Shown in pieces: positions 19,694 to 31,460 of a stretch of DNA of 64,000 nucleotides. Position 1 is the first letter of the stretch, and each line of letters begins with the position of its first letter. Both the position numbers and the translations under genes were made by a program. A model generated the notes under the pieces. The model did no database searches, was not told the origin of the DNA, and worked only from the letters and a program-made list of their open reading frames with translations. Source of the DNA: Ignatzschineria sp. F8392 (GTDB taxonomy: Bacteria > Pseudomonadota > Gammaproteobacteria > Cardiobacteriales > Wohlfahrtiimonadaceae); NCBI RefSeq assembly GCF_002252045.1, contig NZ_NEFF01000002.1, positions 248,001 to 312,000 of the forward strand, read 5' to 3'.

Positions 19694-20157
19694 ACTCTCA
19701 TCCCATTATTAAAATAGTCAAAATGACAATACCCAAACAACTCAACAGCTCAGCAATTAGCAGTTAGCAGTTAGCATCAATATCGCCTTTCTCTATCAAA
19801 GCGTTCTATTAAGCCGCTCTTCCACGTCATTATTATAACGTAATTTACCGCAACGTAATTGATGATCGCCAATAACCGATTCTCTACACAATAGTAACAA
19901 TCACAAGATATAAGCGTAACGATAATATATAACAGGCATAATAAAAAATATAATTTAAATACAATGATAAATACAATAAAAAATACAAGAGGAGACACAG
20001 AGCTGAAGAAGTAATGAGACAGCTCTCATGGGCTCATTGTTTGATTAGATTTGATATCGATACTACTCTAAATAAGAGCCAATAAAAAACCCACATCAGA
20101 ATGTGGGTTTTTCTTTAATACTTCTTAACTACTTAATATCATCGATATTGTAGATCT
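19694..20157. other. Intergenic region between ppk and atpC
   Basis: I see no gene here. The region is very AT-rich, with a small direct repeat of agcagtt near 19755-19772 and the atp terminator at 20085-20112. A hydrophobic frame at 19777-19998 on the minus strand has no ribosome-binding site and looks accidental. Confidence 0.6.
20085..20112 (-). terminator. Terminator of the ATP synthase operon
   Basis: A perfect 12-bp stem pairs aaaaacccacat (20085-20096) with its complement (20101-20112) over a 4-base loop. T runs are present on both strands, so it could work in either direction. It lies 45 bp past atpC. Confidence 0.9.
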
Positions 20158-20571
20158 CTAAAGATTTTTCAATCTATTTACTGCATCTAATTGAGATTTT
20201 GCTAATGTTAACTCAATTAACGCCTTCTCAATATCGAGCTCAGGCTTACCTGAGTCAAGTACAGCCTTAGCTTCAGCTCTCGCTTTTTCAACCGCGGCTT
20301 GATCAAGATCTGCAGCACGCTCAGCACTATCTGCTAAAACAATCACTTCTGTCGGTTGTACCTCAAGAATACCACCTGAAATCCAGAAGACCTCTTTTGT
20401 ACCATTCTCGAGCTCTAAGCGAACTTGTCCTGGCTTGAGGTGTGCTAAAGTTGGAACATGACCAGGATAAACGCCTATCTCACCAGTAATTGCTGTAACT
20501 GCAAAGAATGTTGCAGTGCCAGAGTATAGCTCTTTTTCAGCACTTACAATAGTGACTTTGATAGTTTTCAT
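20158..20571 (-). CDS. atpC: F1 ATP synthase epsilon subunit
   Basis: Epsilon is part of the rotor stalk and inhibits ATP hydrolysis. The 137-residue product has the beta-sandwich domain with GEIGVYPGHVP, LKPGQVRL and WISGGILEVQPTEVIVLADSAERA, followed by the two C-terminal helices. It is the last gene of the atpIBEFHAGDC operon, 13 bp after atpD. Confidence 0.96.
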   Translation of the reverse strand: MKTIKVTIVSAEKELYSGTATFFAVTAITGEIGVYPGHVPTLAHLKPGQVRLELENGTKEVFWISGGILEVQPTEVIVLADSAERAADLDQAAVEKARAEAKAVLDSGKPELDIEKALIELTLAKSQLDAVNRLKNL

Positions 20572-20584
20572 ATTATCCCCTTAT

Positions 20585-21976
<1,392 letters not shown>

Positions 21977-22018
21977 CTATCTAAACCTCTATTAACCCAA
22001 ATTTTTGTTAACGTCGTA

Positions 22019-22915
22019 TTAATTGATTGCTGCTGCACCACTAACAATCTCAGTAATTTCCTGAGTAATTGCTGCTTGACGAGCTTTGTTATAAACCAAT
22101 TGCAACTCATCTATTAAATCGCTTGCGTTATCGCTTGCGGCCTTCATCGCAATCATACGAGCTGCCATTTCACAGGCAACGTTTTCAACGACTGCTTGAA
22201 AGATCACACTTTCAATATAACGATCTAATACAGTATTCATTAGCTCTACAGGCTCAGAGTCATAGACATAATCCCACGCAAGATTTGAATCTTCCGCTAA
22301 ACTCTCAATGCCTATCTGTCTCTGAAGCGTTCCGGGAACGACAGGGAGAACCTGAATACCAATTGGCTTTTGCGTCATTGTATTCACAAACTCGTTAGCA
22401 AAAACATGGAGTTCATCAATTTTTCCTTCTTGGAAAAGATCTAGCATTGCAGTTGTAATACCAATCAGATCTTTCGACGCAGGTGCATCACCTAAATTAT
22501 TCACAGTCGCAACAAGATCATGCCCAAATCGACTAAAGAAAGCATTTGCTTTATTACCGATCGTGGCAACTTCAATCTCAATACCCGCTTCCTGCCACTC
22601 TTTCATCTTCGTGACAACTAGCTTAAATAGGTTGTTATTTAACCCACCTGCTAATCCACGGTCGGAGCTGACAACAATCATTCCCACGCGTTTCACTTCT
22701 CGTGGAATTAAGTATTCATGTTTGAATTCTTCAGGTGTTGCCTCAGCCAAATGCGCAGCGAGCTTAATAACCTGTTGCGCATAAGGTAGAGATCGATTGC
22801 GTCGAAGTTGCGTAGCCCGCATCTTACTCGCTGCAACCATCTCCATCGCACTAGTAATCTTCTGAGTATTACTAATACTTTTAATCTTACTACGTATTTC
22901 TTTTCCAACAGCCAT
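22019..22915 (-). CDS. atpG: F1 ATP synthase gamma subunit
   Basis: Gamma is the central rotor shaft. The 298-residue product starts [20 protein letters not shown], and the helix ends in [10 protein letters not shown]. The C-terminal helix carries [12 protein letters not shown] and [12 protein letters not shown], the usual conserved end. It sits between atpA and atpD. Confidence 0.97.
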   Translation of the reverse strand: MAVGKEIRSKIKSISNTQKITSAMEMVAASKMRATQLRRNRSLPYAQQVIKLAAHLAEATPEEFKHEYLIPREVKRVGMIVVSSDRGLAGGLNNNLFKLVVTKMKEWQEAGIEIEVATIGNKANAFFSRFGHDLVATVNNLGDAPASKDLIGITTAMLDLFQEGKIDELHVFANEFVNTMTQKPIGIQVLPVVPGTLQRQIGIESLAEDSNLAWDYVYDSEPVELMNTVLDRYIESVIFQAVVENVACEMAARMIAMKAASDNASDLIDELQLVYNKARQAAITQEITEIVSGAAAIN

Positions 22916-22962
22916 GAAATTCCTACCTAATTGCTATGTGTTATGAACTGAAAAGCAGCTTA

Positions 22963-24513
22963 TTAAGCTACTTTCCAGCTTCCACCTTTCTTATACTGAC
23001 TAACAACTTTATCAAGTGCATCTAACACATCTTGGTTATAAGCACCTTTGCTGTTGATGTCTTTTAAGAGCTCTTGGTCTGTTGCATTCGCTGATGCAAT
23101 AAGACCTTGTGCAAATGGACGAACTTCTTCAACTGGCAAATCATCAACATATTTGTACTCAATCGCATAGAGGATAAGAGCCATCTCAGCAATTGTGTAA
23201 GGACGATATTGCGCCTGCTTCATCAATTCCATAACACGAACACCACGTGCTAACTGTCTACGTGTTACTTCATCAAGATCTGAAGCAAACTGGGAGAACG
23301 CTGCGAGCTCACGATATTGAGCAAGTGCAAGACGTACACCACCACCAAGCTTACTGATTAACTTCGTTTGTGCCGCACCACCAACACGAGATACCGAGAT
23401 ACCCGCATTCATTGCTGGACGAACACCAGAGTTAAAGAGGTCTGTTTCAAGGAAGATCTGACCATCTGTGATTGAGATAACGTTAGTTGGTACGAACGCA
23501 GATACGTCCCCACCTTGTGTCTCAATGATTGGTAATGCAGTTAATGAACCTGTTTTACCTTTTACTTCACCATTTGTGAACTTCTCAACATAATCAGCGT
23601 TAACGCGTGCCGCACGCTCAAGAAGACGTGAGTGAAGATAGAAAACATCCCCAGGATAAGCTTCACGACCTGGTGGACGACGAAGAAGAAGGGAGATTTG
23701 ACGATATGCAACCGCTTGTTTTGATAAGTCATCATAGATGATTAATGCATCTTCACCACGATCACGGAAATATTCACCCATTGTACAACCGGTGTACGCT
23801 GAGAGGTATTGAAGCGCCGCTGACTCAGAGGCACTCGCTGCAACAACGATCGTATGATCCATTGCGCCATGCTCTTCTAATTTAGCTACAATATTTGCGA
23901 TCGTAGAGTTTTTCTGACCGATTGCAACATAGATACATTTCACGCCACTATTTTTTTGGTTGATAATAGTATCGATTGCAATAGCTGTTTTACCTGTTTG
24001 ACGGTCACCGATAATCAATTCACGCTGACCACGACCGATTGGAACCATTGAGTCAATTGCGATGTAACCTGTTTGCATTGGCTGATCAACAGATTGACGA
24101 TCGATAACGCCAGGCGCGATCTGCTCAATAGGTGCAGTCAATTTAGTGCCAAGCTCACCCTTTCCGTCGATAGGATTTCCCAGTGCATCAACAACACGAC
24201 CAAGAAGTTCTGGACCAATAGGAGCTTCAAGGATACGGCCTGTACATTTAACTTTGTCCCCTTCAGTGATCTTTTCATAATCACCTAAGAGTACAACACC
24301 CACTGAATCTCTCTCAAGGTTCAGTGCAAGACCACGAACGCCATGTGGTAATTCAACCATTTCACCTTGCATCACAGAATTGATTCCGTGAACGCGAGCA
24401 ATCCCATCAGTTAAACTTACTACTGTACCTTCAGTACTCTCTTCGGGCTTGAGCTCAAATTCTTCAATCTTGGATTTAATGAGATCACTGATCTCAGATG
24501 GATTTAATTGCAT
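22963..24513 (-). CDS. atpA: F1 ATP synthase alpha subunit
   Basis: This non-catalytic nucleotide-binding subunit alternates with beta in the F1 hexamer. The 516-residue product has [15 protein letters not shown] as its P-loop, [17 protein letters not shown], and [20 protein letters not shown]. The C-terminal [12 protein letters not shown] and REL.AFSQF segments are also present. Confidence 0.98.
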   Translation of the reverse strand: MQLNPSEISDLIKSKIEEFELKPEESTEGTVVSLTDGIARVHGINSVMQGEMVELPHGVRGLALNLERDSVGVVLLGDYEKITEGDKVKCTGRILEAPIGPELLGRVVDALGNPIDGKGELGTKLTAPIEQIAPGVIDRQSVDQPMQTGYIAIDSMVPIGRGQRELIIGDRQTGKTAIAIDTIINQKNSGVKCIYVAIGQKNSTIANIVAKLEEHGAMDHTIVVAASASESAALQYLSAYTGCTMGEYFRDRGEDALIIYDDLSKQAVAYRQISLLLRRPPGREAYPGDVFYLHSRLLERAARVNADYVEKFTNGEVKGKTGSLTALPIIETQGGDVSAFVPTNVISITDGQIFLETDLFNSGVRPAMNAGISVSRVGGAAQTKLISKLGGGVRLALAQYRELAAFSQFASDLDEVTRRQLARGVRVMELMKQAQYRPYTIAEMALILYAIEYKYVDDLPVEEVRPFAQGLIASANATDQELLKDINSKGAYNQDVLDALDKVVSQYKKGGSWKVA

Positions 24514-24544
24514 CTTTTAAATCTTCCTCTTATATTCATTAAAC

Positions 24545-25093
24545 TTAATTCATTGATCGGATCATGCCGTCTAAACGACCTAAAATCGAACCATCAATGA
24601 CTAAATCATCTATTTTTAAAATAGCACCACCTAACAAGGAAGGCGAAATGGTTTCTGTTAATTCGATCTCTTTATTAAAACGCTTTTGAAGAGCTTTAAC
24701 AAACATCTCTTTCTGCCCATCCGTTAAGGGATATGCGCTCTGCACTTCAGCCTCAAGAATGTTTCTTTCCGCTAATAAACGCGCTCTGTACTCGTCATAA
24801 ACAGAAGGCAAAATCCCAAAACGCTTATTTTCACTAATGGTTAGTAAGAAATCATTCTCTTCTTTAGTAAGCTCTCGCTCTAAAATCTTAGCTGATAACT
24901 CACCTAAGAATGCTTTTTTCTTTTCGAAACCTAATTCTGGTAAGCCCATCACTTCACGAGTCGCCTCTGTTCCCATTAATAGCTTTAATGAGCTGAGGAA
25001 ATCCAACCAGTTATCTGCACTTTGCGGATTTTCCTTCGCAATCATAAATACGGCTTCAGCGTAAGGTCTTGCTACTGTTGCTAATTCTGACAT
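24545..25093 (-). CDS. atpH: F1 ATP synthase delta subunit
   Basis: Delta joins F1 to the peripheral stalk. The start at 25093 (MSELATVARPYAEAVF) is preferred because it matches the family and has AAGAG upstream; the longer frame to 25135 adds 14 atypical residues. The 182-residue product ends with SPSLLGGAILKIDDLVIDGSI, the conserved C-terminal feature. It lies between atpF and atpA. Confidence 0.95.
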   Translation of the reverse strand: MSELATVARPYAEAVFMIAKENPQSADNWLDFLSSLKLLMGTEATREVMGLPELGFEKKKAFLGELSAKILERELTKEENDFLLTISENKRFGILPSVYDEYRARLLAERNILEAEVQSAYPLTDGQKEMFVKALQKRFNKEIELTETISPSLLGGAILKIDDLVIDGSILGRLDGMIRSMN

Positions 25094-25152
25094 ATTACTC
25101 TTACATCGTTTATTAGTTATCAAAATGCTCTTCAATAGTGAAGAGCAGGCGA

Positions 25153-25623
25153 TTACAGTTGTTTTGCCAACTCTTCTAACATCTTAGCATGAGTCGTCTC
25201 ATCAACTTCTTTTTCTATGATTTTGCTTGCACCCATAATACTCAAAGCAACTACCTGTTGTCTCAAGCTCTCTTTCACTTGACTCAACTCTGCTTCGATT
25301 TTAGCGTGTGCCGCATCAATCTCTCTTTGCCCAACTACCTTGCTCTCTTCTTTAGACTGTGCAATTAAGCTATCCGCTTGAGCTTGTGCTTTACTCACTA
25401 GGGTTGCCGCTTCGAGATGAGCTTGCTTAAGAAGACCATCTACTTCAGCTTCAGCCGTAGCTTGTGCTGCAACACTCTCTTCTGCAGCTGCTAAACCTTC
25501 AGCAATTTTTGCACGTCTCTCTTCAATCGCTTTGATTAAAGGTGGCCAGATAAACTTCATAACCACCAAAACCAAAATGAAAAAGACGATAAATTGGGCA
25601 ATCAAGGTTGCGTTAATATTCAT
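25153..25623 (-). CDS. atpF: F0 ATP synthase b subunit
   Basis: Subunit b forms the peripheral stalk. The 156-residue product has one N-terminal membrane segment (about residues 5-27, with [19 protein letters not shown]) and then a long charged helix (about 30-140) that dimerises. It follows atpE by 68 bp. Confidence 0.96.
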   Translation of the reverse strand: MNINATLIAQFIVFFILVLVVMKFIWPPLIKAIEERRAKIAEGLAAAEESVAAQATAEAEVDGLLKQAHLEAATLVSKAQAQADSLIAQSKEESKVVGQREIDAAHAKIEAELSQVKESLRQQVVALSIMGASKIIEKEVDETTHAKMLEELAKQL

Positions 25624-25691
25624 TTTACTACCTATCCTTTATATGCCTGTACAACAAATGTCTTTACCACTTAGCTTTAAGTGTAGTGGAA

Positions 25692-25952
<261 letters not shown>

Positions 25953-25998
25953 CTAACGTTAACAAATAATTATGAAACACAATCTTTCGATTGATTCT

Positions 25999-26820
25999 TT
26001 AATGAGATTCATGCGCTTGACCAAGATAAACAAGTGTCAATGTCATGAAAATATATCCTTGTAAAATAACGATCAAGATATGGAAGATTGCCCATGCCGC
26101 TCCCGCAAATACATGAAGACCGATACCCCATAATGTTCCTGTCGCCCCTAATAAAGCGATCAACATGAAGATCAGCTCACCTGCGAACATGTTACCGAAA
26201 AGTCGCATACCTAATGAGAAAGCTTTAGAGATGAACTCAACGAGGTTTAACACGAAGTTAGCAGGCGCTAACCAGATACCGAAAGGAGCACAGAAGAGCT
26301 CTTTTACAAAGCCCATGCCTTTCGCTTTAATAGAGTAGAAGATCACAACTGCAAGCACTGCTACAGACATACCTAAGGTAGCACTAACATCAGCAGTTGG
26401 AAGAATTTTGTGGTAAGGGAGAGAGTCTGAAAGACCTAACACATCAATCATCTTAGGAGCAAGATCGATGGGTAAGAAGTCAAGTGAGTTCATCACAACA
26501 ATCCAGAGGAACACAGTTAAACCTAACGGAGCTATAAAGCCTTGAGGACCGTTGACTAATGTTCTCGATTGTTTCTCTGCGAACTCTACTAAGATTTCAA
26601 CAAAAGCTTGGAAGCGTCCTGGTACCCCAGATGTCGCCTTGCGCGACGCAGCCCAAAGAAATAGAACAACAATAATACCACACAAGATTGACCAAAAAAC
26701 GGTATCGAGGTTAATGAGACCGAAGTTAACAAACTCATGAGCTTCTTGCGGCGTCCCTCTTTGGTTAAGGTTAACGAGATGGTGTCCAATATACGATGCA
26801 TTTGTTAATTCACTAGCCAT
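25999..26820 (-). CDS. atpB: F0 ATP synthase a subunit
   Basis: Subunit a provides the ion half-channels next to the c ring. The 273-residue product has five to six membrane segments. The essential arginine lies in SKAFSLGMRLFGNMFAGE, and ILQGYIFMTLTLVYLGQA is near the end. It follows atpI by 8 bp. Confidence 0.96.
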   Translation of the reverse strand: MASELTNASYIGHHLVNLNQRGTPQEAHEFVNFGLINLDTVFWSILCGIIVVLFLWAASRKATSGVPGRFQAFVEILVEFAEKQSRTLVNGPQGFIAPLGLTVFLWIVVMNSLDFLPIDLAPKMIDVLGLSDSLPYHKILPTADVSATLGMSVAVLAVVIFYSIKAKGMGFVKELFCAPFGIWLAPANFVLNLVEFISKAFSLGMRLFGNMFAGELIFMLIALLGATGTLWGIGLHVFAGAAWAIFHILIVILQGYIFMTLTLVYLGQAHESH

Positions 26821-26828
26821 AGTTCTCT

Positions 26829-27182
26829 CTATACAATTACTTTGTCTCTTCTAATAGAAGATATTAACACATATCCAAGGGGAACTTGTGATACGACTAT
26901 AATCCCAATTAGGAACGCGAATAGATTCGGATCCTTGATCAGCAGAATGCTCACTAAAAAGAGCATTAAGATGATAATTTTATTGAAAAAGACGCCAATC
27001 CAGAAGAAAACCTTATGGAATCGCACCATAAACATATTCGCCGCCATAAAAAGATTGGGTATTAACATTGAAATACCCGCTGCAAACAAGGATATCGCCG
27101 TCACACCATCATATAAAACCCAAGCTAGTGTAGCTGTTAGGATTAAAACAGCGAGTTGTGCAATCACAATTTTAGGAATCAT
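26829..27182 (-). CDS. atpI: ATP synthase protein I
   Basis: AtpI is a small membrane protein thought to help c-ring assembly, and its gene heads many atp operons. The 117-residue product has four hydrophobic segments and the family-like MLIPNLFMAANMFMVRF. The sequence is poorly conserved in general, so the assignment rests partly on position directly ahead of atpB and behind the operon promoter. Confidence 0.85.
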   Translation of the reverse strand: MIPKIVIAQLAVLILTATLAWVLYDGVTAISLFAAGISMLIPNLFMAANMFMVRFHKVFFWIGVFFNKIIILMLFLVSILLIKDPNLFAFLIGIIVVSQVPLGYVLISSIRRDKVIV

Positions 27183-27211
27183 CAGATCATCGCCTTTAAA
27201 TTCATGCCAAG

Positions 27212-27240
27212 ATTATAGTCGGCAAGAGGGACTAGGTCAA
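27212..27240 (-). promoter_or_regulatory. Predicted sigma-70 promoter of the atp operon
   Basis: On the minus strand TTGACC (27235-27240) and TATAAT (27212-27217) are separated by exactly 17 bp. This is the closest match to consensus that I found in the window. It lies in the parB-atpI gap, about 30 bp before the atpI ATG, and suits a highly expressed operon. Confidence 0.8.
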
Positions 27241-27284
27241 ATTATTCGTAGCGATTTTGTAGCAGCCAAGCGTGGCAATTACAG

Positions 27285-28163
27285 CTACTGTTTAATTTTC
27301 CCTAAAATCCCATCTAGCTCTTCTAGTGAGTTGTAACGAATAACAACTTCCCCTTTTCCCCGATTTTTCTGTTTGATCTCTGTTTGTGCTCCTAAAAATT
27401 CACTCAAAGATCGCTCTAAATTGAGGACATCACGATCTTTCTCAGAACGCTTTGTCGGCGCAGCTTCTTCCGATTCGGGGGCTAAAAGCTTCTTAACTAA
27501 CTGCTCTGTTGCCCGAACGGTCAACTGCTCTTTAATCACTTGCAATGCGACCCTACCCTGCTCACTCTTAGGCAGTGCTAAGAGAGCTCGCGCATGGCCC
27601 ATATCTAACTTCTGCTCAGCTAATAACGCTTGGACAGAAGCTTCTAACTCTAATAGACGCAAAGAGTTGGTTATCGAGGAGCGAGACTTTCCAATCACCT
27701 CCCCTGCCTCTTGATGCGTTAAAGAAAACTCATCGATAAGACGCTTTAGCGCCATCGCTGTTTCAACAGGATTGAGATTCTCTCTTTGAATATTTTCAAT
27801 AAGCGCAACGGCTAATGCTTCCTGATCGCTCATCGGCTTGAAGATTACCGGAACACTCTTCAATCCTGCTAATTGCGATGCCCGCCATCTTCTCTCCCCA
27901 GCAAGAATCTCCACCTCTTTTTGCCCTTCCACTTCACGGACAACAATCGGCTGAATAATTCCTTGCGCTTTAATAGAGGCAGCTAAAGTCTCTAATGCTT
28001 CCTGATCAAAGTGACGTCGAGGCTGATACTTACCCGGCGTTAAACGCTCTATCGGTAACTCTCTGATCCCCTCCTGCTCCACTTTTACACTATCCGTTGC
28101 AATCTCTGCACCCGTTTGACTTAAGAGCATCTCTAAGCCACGACCTAATCCTCGTTTCTTCAC
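27285..28163 (-). CDS. parB: Chromosome partitioning protein ParB
   Basis: ParB binds parS sites near the origin, uses CTP as a clamp switch and works with ParA. The 292-residue product has the N-terminal IQPIVVRE and LAGERRWRAS (the nucleotide-binding arginine patch is LAGERRWRA), VALIENIQREN, and the helix-turn-helix segment LTHQEAGEVIGKSRSSITN. A C-terminal dimerisation region follows. It lies 2 bp after parA. The order rsmG-parA-parB-atp is typical of origin-proximal DNA. Confidence 0.95.
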   Translation of the reverse strand: MKKRGLGRGLEMLLSQTGAEIATDSVKVEQEGIRELPIERLTPGKYQPRRHFDQEALETLAASIKAQGIIQPIVVREVEGQKEVEILAGERRWRASQLAGLKSVPVIFKPMSDQEALAVALIENIQRENLNPVETAMALKRLIDEFSLTHQEAGEVIGKSRSSITNSLRLLELEASVQALLAEQKLDMGHARALLALPKSEQGRVALQVIKEQLTVRATEQLVKKLLAPESEEAAPTKRSEKDRDVLNLERSLSEFLGAQTEIKQKNRGKGEVVIRYNSLEELDGILGKIKQ

Positions 28164-28165
28164 AG

Positions 28166-28942
28166 CTACCTCTTCTTACTTCTTGAAATCACTTCACGCG
28201 CAAGCTCCGTATAAGCCATCGCCCCTTTAGACTTCGCATCATAAACGGTAATCGGCACACCATATCCTGGCGCTTCCGCTAAGCGAACATTTCTTGGAAC
28301 GATCGCTTCAAACATCTTATCCCCAAAGTGGGCCGCTAAGTTTTCAGAAACCTGAACCGAAAGGGTATTACGTCCATCAAACATCGTTCTTAATACACCC
28401 ATAATATTGAGATCTGGGTTCGTCGCCTCTTTCACCGTGGAGATCGTATCCATCAATGCTGAGATTCCTTCTAGGGCATAATATTCACACTGAACCGGAA
28501 TGACGATATCTGTTGCGGCAGTGAGCGCATTGAGCGTTAACATATTGAGAGAGGGCGCACAATCTAAGACGATATAGTCGAAATTACTTCCGATCGGCGC
28601 TAAGATCTCTTTCAATTTATAGATGCCATTTTGAGCTTGTGCCAACATCACCTCAGCTCCTGTCAAATCAGCATTCGCACCAATTAGACGCAAACCTGCT
28701 TTATCAAGATCTAAGATAACATCGGCAATGGATGCTTCACCTAAAAGAAGATCAACAACACTATGTTCTAATTCATTCTTATTGACCCCAATACCTGTAG
28801 TGGCATTCCCTTGAGGATCGAGATCGATTAAGAGCACATTAGGCCTCATTTTGCTCTCTGTTAAACTTGAGGCAAGATTAACTGCGGTGGTTGTTTTACC
28901 AACCCCCCCTTTCTGATTCGCTACTGCAATAATTGTTGCCAA
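28166..28942 (-). CDS. parA: Chromosome partitioning ATPase ParA (Soj)
   Basis: ParA is a Walker-type ATPase that binds DNA non-specifically and moves ParB-parS complexes. The 258-residue product has the deviant Walker A NQKGGVGKTTTAVNLA with the signature lysine, LLIDLDPQGNATTG and YIVLDCAPSL. It lacks an N-terminal DNA-binding domain, so it is the chromosomal rather than the large plasmid type. Confidence 0.96.
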   Translation of the reverse strand: MATIIAVANQKGGVGKTTTAVNLASSLTESKMRPNVLLIDLDPQGNATTGIGVNKNELEHSVVDLLLGEASIADVILDLDKAGLRLIGANADLTGAEVMLAQAQNGIYKLKEILAPIGSNFDYIVLDCAPSLNMLTLNALTAATDIVIPVQCEYYALEGISALMDTISTVKEATNPDLNIMGVLRTMFDGRNTLSVQVSENLAAHFGDKMFEAIVPRNVRLAEAPGYGVPITVYDAKSKGAMAYTELAREVISRSKKR

Positions 28943-29003
28943 CGGAGATTCCTACCTTTCCAAATTAATCGTCAAATTATATCAAATAACTATTTCGATA
29001 GAA

Positions 29004-29648
29004 CTATTTCGATAAAAGTATCAGATGCCGCTCCTCATTTAAGCCCGGCACCTTCAACTCCACAACCTCCTGAGTGGGAAAATCCACAACATCTTCCCAT
29101 TCAGAATAGATCACTTTTCCTTTCATAGCGACCATCATACCCTCCTCTTTAAGAAGATGCTGAGACCACTTCACCATATCATTGCCACTTGCAAATGCAC
29201 GCGAAAGCACACCATCAAACTTCGTTTCCGGTTGATAATCCTGAACTCGAGAGGTAATAACAGTCACATTAGGAAGGCCGATCTCAATCTTCATCTGCTG
29301 AATAAAGCGTGTCCGCTTCGTTGCACTGTCTAGTAGCGTAAATTGAAAATCGGGCATCACAATAGAGAGGGGGATTCCTGGCAATCCAGCACCTGTTCCA
29401 ACATCGATCAAAGATGCAGAGTGAAAACGCTGACGCAATTCCGGCACCAAGACTAATGAGTCGAGAAGATGCTTAATAATCATCTCCTCAGGATCGGTGA
29501 TCGCAGTTAAATTATAAGCTCTATTCCACAACAACATACCTTGCAAATATTGTGTTAACTTCCCACAAGCGTCATCATCGATTGGAAATGGGAGTTGGTC
29601 GAGCGCAATTCTCACCTCATTTTTGACAATATTATCAATATTATTCAT
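29004..29648 (-). CDS. rsmG: 16S rRNA (guanine527-N7)-methyltransferase
   Basis: RsmG (GidB) methylates G527 of 16S rRNA using S-adenosylmethionine. The 214-residue product has the cofactor-binding DVGTGAGLPGIPL, LLDSATKRTRFI and VLSRAFAS. It lies between moeA and parA. The gene often follows mnmG, which here is about 20 kb away, so that pairing has been broken. Confidence 0.95.
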   Translation of the reverse strand: MNNIDNIVKNEVRIALDQLPFPIDDDACGKLTQYLQGMLLWNRAYNLTAITDPEEMIIKHLLDSLVLVPELRQRFHSASLIDVGTGAGLPGIPLSIVMPDFQFTLLDSATKRTRFIQQMKIEIGLPNVTVITSRVQDYQPETKFDGVLSRAFASGNDMVKWSQHLLKEEGMMVAMKGKVIYSEWEDVVDFPTQEVVELKVPGLNEERHLILLSK

Positions 29649-29656
29649 CTCAACCT

Positions 29657-30859
29657 TTATGCTTTCGCGACCTCTTTAGGCAAAGGATAGATTCTAACAC
29701 GACTACCTTTTGCCGTTGCCTGATTCTCCTTCATCTCAATTAAACAATTTGCATAACTCAGACCACTTAACATGGCGGAGCCTTGTAGCCCCACATTATC
29801 AACGAAATATTCGCCCCGCTCATCTTGGTAATAATTTCCGCGAAGGAACTCTCTGCGAGGCTGGATACGGTCACTCCCAAAATTGATCGTCGCCATAAGT
29901 TGAGGCAATTGTGGAGAGAGCCCCATCAATGCCTTAATAGCAGGATACGCGAGCAGGTAGAAGGTGGCATATGCTGACACAGGATTCCCCGGCAACATAA
30001 TAATATGACATTGACCAATTCGCCCCCAACCAAAAGGCTTGCCAGGTTTGATCGCTAACTTCCACATGTGCAATTCACCAAGTTCTGTTATCGCTTTAGC
30101 AACAAAATCTGCCTCCCCAACAGAAGCGCCACCACTTAAGATAATCAGATCATTCTCTTTAGCTGCACCTGATAGTGCCGTGAGTACCGCATCATATTGA
30201 TCCTTTAAGATTCCACCATCTTTAGCTTTAGCAAGCGATGAAACCCAGGCGAGAAGTTGATAGCGATTAGCATCATAAATCTCACTGCCGGAGATCTCTT
30301 CCCATGGCTCTTTAAGCTCATTACCCGTTGAGAAGATCGTAACACGAAGATCATGATAGACCTCAACCTCCCAAACACCCTGTGATGCCAGCAGTGCAAT
30401 TGCCGCAGGATCGAGAACATGTCCTGCATGAAAAAGGATATCGCCCTTCTTAATCTCCTCCCCACAATAGCGAATATTTTGCCCTTTTGGACAATCTTCG
30501 GTGAGGTAGAGTTGATCACCTTCTACCTTTGTAATCTCTTGCATTACAACAGTAGTCGTATTCCCTGGAGTCTTTGCTCCCGTAAAGATCCTTGCAGCCT
30601 CTCCTTCCTGAAGCGAAAAGTTAACATCATCACCCGCCATAATGCGCTCAACAATCTTAAACTCATTACGACCACCAGAAAAATCACAAAGTGCGTAGCC
30701 ATCCATCGCACTATTATCAAATTGAGGCGTATCATAATTTGCCACAACATCTTGCGCGAGTTTACAACCATATGCTTGAGCAAGGGTTACACGATGCGCT
30801 GTTCGCTCTAATGTCATACCTGCTAACAACTCTCTTAATGCCACATCATAATTCTTCAT
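29657..30859 (-). CDS. moeA: Molybdopterin molybdenumtransferase
   Basis: MoeA inserts molybdate into adenylylated molybdopterin. The 400-residue product has the usual order: DNSAMDGYAL near residue 50, RIFTGAKTP, EEIKKGD, a central ILSGGASVGEADFV, and KPGKPFGWG followed by LPGNPVSAYATF. It overlaps the end of mobA by 14 bp, showing tight coupling with the other cofactor genes. Confidence 0.95.
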   Translation of the reverse strand: MKNYDVALRELLAGMTLERTAHRVTLAQAYGCKLAQDVVANYDTPQFDNSAMDGYALCDFSGGRNEFKIVERIMAGDDVNFSLQEGEAARIFTGAKTPGNTTTVVMQEITKVEGDQLYLTEDCPKGQNIRYCGEEIKKGDILFHAGHVLDPAAIALLASQGVWEVEVYHDLRVTIFSTGNELKEPWEEISGSEIYDANRYQLLAWVSSLAKAKDGGILKDQYDAVLTALSGAAKENDLIILSGGASVGEADFVAKAITELGELHMWKLAIKPGKPFGWGRIGQCHIIMLPGNPVSAYATFYLLAYPAIKALMGLSPQLPQLMATINFGSDRIQPRREFLRGNYYQDERGEYFVDNVGLQGSAMLSGLSYANCLIEMKENQATAKGSRVRIYPLPKEVAKA

Positions 30860-31460
30860 GATTCTTCCTCTCTAACGCTTCTAGATCCTGCGGTTGATTA
30901 CAATTAACAAACGCAGACTCATCATCAAAATAGATAGGCGCAGCTGATAACTGCTTCAGCAACGCTCGAATTCTTAAATCCCCTGCCTCAAGCAGCGATT
31001 CTACAACTTGTAAATCTTCTCCTAAAGCTTGCAGATAGAGATAGTGCTCCCGTTCTCTTGTTGCGGGATAGGCCGCCTTAATCTCTAAATTATCTTCCTG
31101 CAACTTTGATAAACCACCTCTCAAGCGACAGACTAAATCGATCGGGATAAAGGGGCCATCACAACTGACAATCTGTACCCGTTGATTCTCCTCTAAATAG
31201 GGAAGTAGGGAGGCGATACCTGCCAAAGGTCCTAATCCTCGCCACTTTGGATCATCAGAGATAATCGGCAACCCCAATGTTCGATAGCGATCTAGATCTC
31301 GATTGGCAGAGAGATAGAGCTGATCAACTTGTGGAGCGATTCGATCAATAACATGTTCTACTAACCGACGCCCTTGTAATGAAAGGAGCCCTTTATTTTG
31401 GTAGCCCATTCGCCGGCCTTCACCCCCCGCAAGAATTAAGCCTACGATTTTTTGCGCCAC
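30846..31460 (-). CDS. mobA: Molybdenum cofactor guanylyltransferase
   Basis: MobA links GMP to molybdopterin to make the bis-MGD cofactor. The nucleotide-binding start LILAGGEGRRMG, then NKGLLSLQGR and SCDGPF are clear. I prefer the GTG at 31460 (AQKIVGLILAGG follows) because AGGAG lies 8 nt upstream. A TTG at 31478 would also be possible. The start lies inside the end of moaE, so translation is probably coupled. Confidence 0.92.
   Translation of the reverse strand: MAQKIVGLILAGGEGRRMGYQNKGLLSLQGRRLVEHVIDRIAPQVDQLYLSANRDLDRYRTLGLPIISDDPKWRGLGPLAGIASLLPYLEENQRVQIVSCDGPFIPIDLVCRLRGGLSKLQEDNLEIKAAYPATREREHYLYLQALGEDLQVVESLLEAGDLRIRALLKQLSAAPIYFDDESAFVNCNQPQDLEALERKNHEEL

Noticed and set aside
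19777-19998. 73-residue hydrophobic frame between ppk and atpC
   Set aside because: It arises from AT-rich DNA, has no ribosome-binding site and runs through a repeat.
26842-27336. 164-residue frame opposite atpI
   Set aside because: It covers atpI, the atp promoter and the end of parB, and has no ribosome-binding site or recognisable protein pattern.
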